Assembly (NCBI GenBank): GCA_031763025.1
Contig: JASSKH010000010.1
Coordinates: forward strand, 10,867,427 to 10,931,426
Reading direction: 5' to 3'
Origin: Macrocystis pyrifera
Taxonomy: Eukaryota; Sar; Phaeophyceae; Laminariales; Laminariaceae
DNA length: 64,000 bases
The position numbers and the translations under genes were made by a program. Below, one piece after another: positions 24,901 through 33,900 of the stretch; the first letter of the stretch is position 1, and each line of letters starts with the position of its first letter. The notes beneath the pieces were generated by a model, which was not told where the DNA came from, made no database searches, and worked only from the letters and a program-made list of their open reading frames with translations.

Positions 24901-27900
24901 TACAGATACCTGTCAAGAAACGTGATCTACTCTACACCCCGCACGCCATACAGATCCCACCCCGGAAAACACCAGTGTGGGTGCAAGACTATATTAAAAT
25001 CATACAGATCCCACCAGCAAACAACAATGCACCAGCAAAAACTATGGTTGTACTGGTATCATACAAGAGCAGGATATATATAGCATGCCAACCTCTCTCG
25101 TTTCGTGGGTCACTTGCGCCATGCCAAGCACCTTGCCCGGTACCTCGAGAGGGACCGGACCTTGCCACGACCCTAAATCAGGATTCGGACTCATTCCCGA
25201 TCACCGAAAAGCCGAAACCAAGGCGCTTCTGCCTTCGCTCGCGGCAGGTCCCTTCCACGAGGGGAGCTTACCACGTAGCAGATCGAGAAAGTGATCGAGG
25301 GCCACTGCTAGTGTACGAGACGAATACAACAATGTACTACGGGGTCCATAGTTAACAGGACCTATCGTATACATAAAAACCTATGTATTTACCTATTTTT
25401 ACTAGCAATAGTTCGTCCTATTTACTATGGTCTCCCGTTATATAGTAACTCTCACCGTAACCCTTAGGCAATCAGACCCAATCAACCATTGGCTAGCGTT
25501 AGTCGCTTTGACTCGTACACAGAGTGTGTGCCAACCATTTTCTCGGAAGAGTGGTAATCTCTACCAGGTACTGTTCTGTACTGCCTTCCACGCCCCAAAC
25601 TTAGACTTACTGAATCCCCTACAGCACCCAATTAAAATATATCTACAAAATGCACTATCCTTGAGCGACGTTCATCTACGAGTGCATATGGAGGCTATTT
25701 AATACCATCTGCTGGTAGGATTTAGTGTATCCCTCGCCGCTCAGCGCGATTTCTGAACCCAAACTTCTTATCATGCGTAGCGCCTCCCAACTTGGCAGAC
25801 TTACGTTCTTACTATCAACATCACGATGAATGTTACTATTAATATTATATCAATAGCTTCTTCCTTGTTCGTGAGCCTATACTATTATTAATATTGCCAC
25901 TCCAAAAATGATTTCAAGTATGTATGTACACATATCTCCAATTTGTTTTTGTCCTCAAAACTTGGGTGGGCGAAATTAGAGGTTAACCACTTGAGGACTG
26001 CACTCCCGTTTGTGAGACCGTGGGGGACGAATTACTCGGAAGCGGTGTTGTATCCTACACCACCAGATCTATAGGTTTCTGTGCAGTGCGGTACTACTAC
26101 TATAAACCGAACCCTAAAAGGCGAGGAAATCAGATGCAATCAGCCATTGGCAAGCGTTAAGGCGTTTGTCTCGTACAGTGTGTGCTAACCATAGTGTGGG
26201 ATAGCTACTCAAGTAAACTCTACTGCTGAAACGATACGTACACAAATGCAATCAAGTTTTCGAGGACCAACATCTTGGAATTAGTCGAGGGCCATTTCGG
26301 CGGTACAAAAAGAGCAAAGTTTGATCATAGACGCAGTTTAATAGATTTTCATACATAGGTGTCGCGGAGAAGGCCGAAGAAAATACATACATATATATAC
26401 ACACGTCGGGCGAATATACTGTAGATCCCACTTACCTCCAGGTCTTTGTCTCGAACCATCCCCTCCAGCTGGCCGTTCGTCGACCTGACAATTCCAAAAT
26501 CCAGCAACAGCAGCAATAAACACGCAACAATAAGATAACGTGCACGTCGGCTGATCGTTTACCGCCGGCTTTGAAACTCCTTTAGAACCGCGTACACGGT
26601 CTGAGGACCAGATAATTACCCACATTAAAGTAGGATAATGTTCACAGCAGGGGTATCAAACAGAGCATCATGGATGCCCAGCCGTCGCCTGATTATAACA
26701 CAACACGGTAAAATATCTAAAGCAATGGTTACGGTCACATTCATGGAGGCAAGAAAAGCAAGCTAGCTCCACAATCCACAACCAATACACGAAGCGACAG
26801 CAAAACATCAGTTCAACTTTCCCGTTGAAATATTTTCATGCATCAGTGTGGGGAGGACCCCCAGGCGGTCCTACACGATACCCTCTAGAGAAAGGGGAGT
26901 GCCATAGATGTCGAGTCGAACCTGGTGGTCCTCCCCACATCAGCAGCAGTATACTCGTATTCATTCAACACACTTTTGAGAGGCTTGCGCGGTTCTTCGT
27001 CGGCAAGTCCTATTTCACATGAAATGCAGGATAAAGTACCAAAAGTCAACCATCAAAAGAGTAATACCTTACTATTAATATCAACAATACAGGGAGGCAT
27101 AGTGATAGTAGTAATACATGGTAATCGGAACCCACAATTGACCCAAAATTCGCACTAGTTCTGTCCCTCTATGTCTACGACAACATAGTAGGTTCTGATT
27201 AATATTGTCCACGCTCGAAATACCGCGAACAAGAATCCACATTAATTCCAACTAATTTATACCAAAAATATGTGATGCTTGGTTAGCTTCGGCCGCGCCG
27301 GCGCAGAGTCAACACGACCATGCGACAGCGCAAAACAACAAATATATTTTTCAGAATATTAGGCACGCGCGCCCGACGTATCTCTCTTGTTCAATGATGT
27401 ACCTGGTAGCTACAAAAGTTGAGTATCAACCACTCAATCGATCGAGCTCGCAGGCGACGCATTTGTTTGCACCAAATGTGATGGCCGGTGTGATCGTGTA
27501 AAAAAATATCGCTGTTCGTACAGCACTCTCAGAACGCTCACACTACAGTACAGCAGTATTACGGGGGTCCATAGTTAACAGGACCTATGGTATACATAAA
27601 AACCTATATACTACCCTATTTTTTCTAACAAAATTTGGGCCCGTTAACTATGGACCCCCGTAATAGTAGGTAGAGCGCCCGAAGCTAAGGCAAAGGCACT
27701 CCGTATATACGAGGGAAACAACAGAGACACCACAATAAGCAACTACAGCACATTCTAACCTTAACACTGGTGTATAAAAGGTACAATACACCAGGTACCA
27801 GCCAACTTATCCGGTAGGCTGGTACTGCTCATCAGTACGCCGTACTGCTGTTCTACTGTAAAAAATGTCAAAACACACCAAGCAAGACCAGCACTACTTA

Positions 27901-30900
27901 CGGCACACACGTGCACACACACCTCGATAATACCTGGTACATCAAGTACTCACAGCCAAGCAATCAACTGACCACAGGGCAGCAGCAATGCAGTCAGCAC
28001 CTTTTCGCAGGCCGAGAGGAGCTCCAAACACCGATGTGAACACTTACGACCCAACGGATCGGGTGAGCAAGCTCCACTAGCAGCAACAGAGAATGTAGGG
28101 CAGGTATAAAGCAGTAAACCGTAGTAAACCGCACGAAGACGGAGACGAACACGCGCCTGACTAAGCTTCCGGCGGCCACAAGACCTTGCAGTGTTCCTAT
28201 TCTGCCCACGCGGCACCTTGGCCCAGACTACGTACTGTAGTCCAGACGTCCACATCGGTCACTAAGTGTACCGTCCTTATATTCCGAACAGAGCGGTAGA
28301 TATTATAGTACCGGTAGGTACGATACATCTGATCAGTGATGCCGGCGAGGTTTCATGAAAATAGATCGTTCGCGGCATATTAACCAGGAATACTGCTACC
28401 AGATATATATATATAGCTTCCGCGACTATTATTAGTAATACCGGTATCTTACTCACACGCTACCTGGTCTGTACTACATGGTACATCTTGGTATATACGG
28501 ATGTACACTGCTGTACATGTATTATTAATATATGCATTGTATATAATATGACTGCTAATACTGCTGTCTACATATCTGCCGCACTTTGACCGGAGTGATA
28601 ACGGAATAGTCTACCTGGTAGTCTATGTATTATCGGAATGTTAACATGACTACACTTATAATAAATAAATCTAGAGGCATGAATACTGCTGTCGTCTCGT
28701 ACATATCTACATATTGAGCAGAGTGATGTCTGACTACGAATGGTGTATGTGATGTTGACGTCAACACAGTAGTTCTTCGCGGGAGTGACTGATTCGCAGC
28801 CAGCACGGAGAGATATCGCGGCGTGTTTAGGTGACTGGTGACTGTTAATATTAATACCTGGTATATAATACTTTTTTCTTCTTTTTTTAATAATCACTTT
28901 TACAATACTTTCCAGCCCAACTCGTAGGAGGTTTTACCCTCAGCGATCTTCTGGACAAGCCGTGGTCACAGGTGTCGTCCCTTCTCCCCCCTGGTACGTG
29001 CCTTTGGTTTTTTAACGCGCATAGGGTTCAGCATTCCCAGTGCTCGTCGATTTTCATCGAGTGTGTTGCTAACTCACGCTCTCGCGCTTTCCGCTAATCA
29101 ATTTTATGCAAGAAAAAGTCCCTACGAGCATGCACTCGGTGAGACTCGAACCCACGAAATTGATCTTGATAGGCTCGCGGACCACCTACCAAGCCACCGG
29201 GGACGCGGGATAGTGTGATATATTAATACTAAAAATACGGCAATGCGTAGCACCATGGCATACATTAAAATCTAACTTTTACAAATACTTGAAAGTAACG
29301 TTTCAAACGCGGGACAACCCGTTTCTGCCGAATAGTTTTCCGCCGAAATATTGGATATCCTTATCCATCTTCCCCTCCCGCATGGTCGACAGGAGTAGCG
29401 GTCATGTGCTGATGGTGAATCTTCGTAAGGGAGCCACGTGCGCGCTTTTAGTTTGGTACGTAAGGAGTATATCACACGCGCCTCACTCAACCTAGAGTAT
29501 TTCCAAGTCATTCACCACAGCTTTTCGAGCGGGCCGAATCAACTTATCAAATACCTGGTATTACGGGGGTCCATAGTTAATAGGACTATGGTATAGATAA
29601 AAACCTATATATTTACATATTTTTACTAACAATATTTGGTTCTATTTACTATGGTCCCCCGTAATAGAGTTCTCAAGCACAGCATCCAAACCGGCCGAAC
29701 CAACGTAAAGTCTTACCGAAGCACATCATCCTATTAGAGCACTTATCACTGGCTTGAGGTTCGGGTCTGATGGTCGGGTTCAGGCGCAAAGCGCAAAACC
29801 CCCGCAAATATTCACTGTCACACCATTTAGTGAGGGGTGACTACGCCTCCTCCTCATTCGATTCCCAGGCTGATCGGCCCGTCAAGAAGTCAGCTTGTTC
29901 GCACGTACTCTATTAGTAGTATGATACCTGTACCCTCTTTACGTGCGCATAGAGGAACATGACAACACGCGGATTGTGTCTCGAAACGTGATTGATCGCG
30001 CGCACCCGACGCGTCATGTGATACCGCGTACTGCCATCATGTTGCTCCCCACTTTCGGTCGCAACCTTAAAATAACCCAGTACGAAGTTGAACTGTTGCA
30101 CCTATTAATATTACTGCGGCTGTATATAAGGACAAATCTGGGCAAGAATAAAATTGTTCGTGAATTACTTGTTGCATTCCTTCCGTTTGGGCAAAAAAAG
30201 GAAAAGGCACTCCTCGTATATATAGGTACAGGTATAAATCGAGCAGTAGTTCAAGTCGGCCTTGCCGAAACTGCAAACATGCCAGTAAAACAAGACAGCA
30301 AGCAGTCGCTATCAGCAGGAGAAACCGTTCTTATGGTGCATGCTAGAGGTAACTTTTTTCTTGTCTTAACGGTGCTAAATTATACAAAAAAAAAATACCG
30401 TATACGATAATCAAGATAAAACACCCCTCAGGACGAATTTCCGAGCCGAATTTCTCCAAACCATGCCTTTAGGGGGCCACGCACAACGGTCGACGATCGA
30501 TCGGCGTTCCACCTTCTCCACTGTTGAGGAAATCAGCTCCGAATTTCGCCCAAGGAGGTGTGCTATGATATCAGGCGTGTTACATTATACGCGCTCGTTG
30601 TACGTAACTTCGCAAAAATACAACACGCCTTGCAGAGAGGGAGCGGTCAGTGTTGACACGGAAGGGGAAGCGAAGACAATACCAGTACAGCAGAATGACA
30701 TATTATATGGAATACCAGGTGTGGTACTATTTATACGATAGCAACAGGTACTCCATTCGTACCTGGTATCAAGTACATTATCTCAAACATCAAATGTAGA
30801 TACAGAGACTTGACTTGACTTGAATCGGCGGTGACTTTAAATACAAGTAACACGAACGTGAACACCCGAACAAAGGAAAACGCACGCGTGCACACTTTTT

Positions 30901-33900
30901 GTGTGTTTTGCCTCCATCCCACTCATTGTCTTGATCCTTCTACCCCAGATCCCCCCCTTTTTCCTGGTGTCTATTACTCGTAATAGTATAGTCGTACCCC
31001 AGATGCGGGGCCACAAAGCAGGCTCTTCTTTCTCCCGCTTCCCCACTACGGTGGGTGCCTTGGAAGGCATTTTTATCGCGACAAGAGTTCAGCATTTTCT
31101 TCCCTCGTTGACTCGGAGTCGAATCGTGCTATACACGCTACGAGTAGGAGCTTTTGACATATCCCCCCCCCCCTGAAATGCCACCGTCGACGCGAATCCA
31201 ACTCCAGCGGAAGACATTTTGGTATGATCGCGGTTTCATATCGCGGTTTCACAGCAATTATACCCAGATATGATGGAAAAACAAGAAGGGACCTGGTTTT
31301 TGGGTCCGTTTGTGAGTGATGACTACTGTACTATCTGGTACCTGGTATGTATTACTATGGCCCCTAGTAATAGACCATCGGGGCGACCGGCTAAGAACAT
31401 TCCGCTCGAGAAAGAAAGACAAAAAAATGGCGCAATCTCCGGAGTGCCAATGTCAGGTAGAAGCGACGGTAAGTTTGCCTGCCACAGCAGCATCTGCCAA
31501 TTTAACCGTTAGCTCTTTTAATACTGCACGCATGATCCAGCATTATCTAAAGCTACCAACTCCAACTATTGACATTTTGCACGTTTCTATCCGAAGCTTG
31601 GGTGGTGCACATGTACGTGTGTCAAGCCAAACTACAAGTGCTTAGGGTGAGGGTTAGCAAACACTCGCAGCCACACTACTAGCCACAGTAGTAGCGGCAT
31701 TTTCTGTCGCCACAAAGATTTTAGCAAAGCCCAAGTCTTTCTTATCCCGTTGTGTTACACCGATATATCGAAGGTAATGAGGCCGGCAGTGGATACACAT
31801 CGGAGATAAACCCTAAGTGAATCAAATCCTTTCGTAGTTGCCCCTAGTGTTCTTTCTGGGGATGCTTATTTATGTATGATCAACGTTTAAGGTCTCACTC
31901 TATTATTATCATATCATTCGATGGAAACACGAAGCACACACATGAAGTACCAGGTAGAATTAGCGCGGCTGGACCACAATCTTCCCGTTACAGCACTTCA
32001 ACGCAATTCATGTAACATAGCACTGCACCTCATTCCGGCCCTATCGGAGTTGGATTTAACGAGTCCGCTCACGCCCTTGCTCCTGGTGAGGCACCTCGGA
32101 GTTTTGATGGGCGTTCCGCCGCCGCCTCCGGCTACCTTCGCGCCACCTGCCCCGTCTGTATCATACACAAATCATCACCAAAGAAGAAATGGTCGCGGTT
32201 TCGAGAGCCGCAGGCCGTTCGATTCAAAATCTACTAAGGCCACCAGCGGCGAACAATTAACACCAGGTACAAGCCGCGGCACTGGATCCAAGCCTCGGGG
32301 GGAGTCGAAGAGATGATACACAGCGCTCTTCAATAGCTTCCGGTTGCCGAGATGACACCCACTTCAATCAAATATCGACTATTCATAATTATGTCGACCG
32401 TCGATCTCACGAGTTACGTACGAGGGTATGGCATCAGATAGGGAAGCTTTCTACAGGAGTGTGGGGCATGAGCAGGCGTTTTGTATACATACTTGAGACT
32501 TTACGGGCACACGAAAAGCAAGCAAACAATCACAGCTATCTATCACTAATTTCAAGCGCACTCTAGGAGAGATGAAGGAGACTCCAAAAAGGAAAGAATA
32601 CATCGAAACTAAACCGCCGCTACTTCCTCGTACGGGCCTAATTCCGGTGCGTGTTTCACGTATATTATTTTTGGTTGAGGTCCCACCAGTAGTTGCCAGC
32701 CTCCCAGTGTCTCCCTTGTCCGAACCGTTGCTGCCGTACATAGCAACCATCTGGTGGACGGATTGGGCGCGCTTGACTGTTGCGCGACTGAAGTCTTCGA
32801 GCGCATCCTGCGCGAAAAAACAGCAAACGGACGCGATCCAATCGAACATGATCCGGACGAAAGTGTTGGTGTTGCGTTGATCCAATTTGAAAGGCCACCA
32901 ACGGACAGCGTGTCGTGCTGGGTTGTCGTGTTTTTCTGAGAATGCCGATTATCGGGAATTTTCTTGAGTGGTCGACGTTGACGGAGGCTCATGCTCCACA
33001 TTGTCGGATGCCAAACAGACATAATTAATAGTGCGGTACAGCAGCACCCGGTATTTTCAACTGCTGCCCTGACTAACTTGAATACAGTATAGAGGGGAAA
33101 ACGGGCGAAAGAGCACAACGATTACAGCACAGCAGTATCGGTCATAGAAAGCAAGGCGGCCTGGTGAGTTACCGGTAGGCGATTGCGCATTTTGTGTCTC
33201 GACTGAGATACACAACACGCGCGCTGCATGACACTGCTCAAACTGCTGCATGACACTTCTCACACTACTCGTCCAGCAGTTGTGAGACGGTTGGTATGAT
33301 GGCACTTGTCGTTTTCGGTCGTTTTTCCTGTGCCCGAAATGTTAAGACCGTATTCTATTAATACCAGTCAACTCAAGCTTAGACAGGCTGGCTTTCAGCT
33401 TTGCAACGTAGAACCGATTTTATTGCGTACGAATCGTATTATGGTATTTTAAATATCATATTTAGGTAGCAGGATAGCACAAGCCCGCCACAAGATAGAC
33501 AGCCTATTTGTGAAGGCCGTTAGGTCGTTGCCAACGGCAAAAAAAAAACGAAGATCTTACTGAAGAATGGAGTGACCGTACGTACGTAGATGCCACCGCA
33601 CGCTGGCTTGGCTGTGGCAGACCATATCGGAACAAAGAACTGTTCTAGATTCTGCTGAGAGGGCACCAGGCAAACACTAGATATACGACTTTTAATACCG
33701 ATAAGTAGTACATACATCCGCTTCAACTAAAACACCGGACACTACGTCTTACGTACCGGGTAGACAAAACTACTGTTACTATTGATACTACTGGGATATA
33801 ATACAGTCTGCTACTATTACTTAGCCGATACACAAACCATTAACTTTTTAGGACAGACATAAATCACGGGGACCACCCAGTCGATAAAGCGCCAGGCTAC

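Larger units (their letters stand above)
23340..26435. other. Intron 4: no exon supported
   Basis: Apart from two MITE copies, this 3.1-kb stretch holds a roughly 60-bp direct repeat (about 24,222 and 24,463, sharing AAAAAACATGGNGGGGGAA) and a GTCGGGTCGGGT motif at 24,060. A roughly 70-bp repeat begins at 25,467 and recurs at 26,127 (CAATCANCCATTGGCNAGCG). Exons 4 and 5 join in phase without anything between. Confidence 0.5.

Noticed and set aside
25140-25200. Possible 41-bp exon GRGKVRSLSRYRA
   Set aside because: Exons 4 and 5 join in phase directly, leaving no room for it.
29943-30410. 155-codon plus-strand open frame
   Set aside because: No domain, no splice partner, and its composition does not differ from surrounding intron. 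A length above 150 codons alone is weak evidence in this stop-poor region.
32451-33118. Overlapping 144- and 169-codon minus-strand frames and 102- and 61-codon plus-strand frames
   Set aside because: Several frames are open at once, as in stop-poor DNA. None joins the neighbouring exons in phase. It could be an unrecognised element, but I cannot support a gene.
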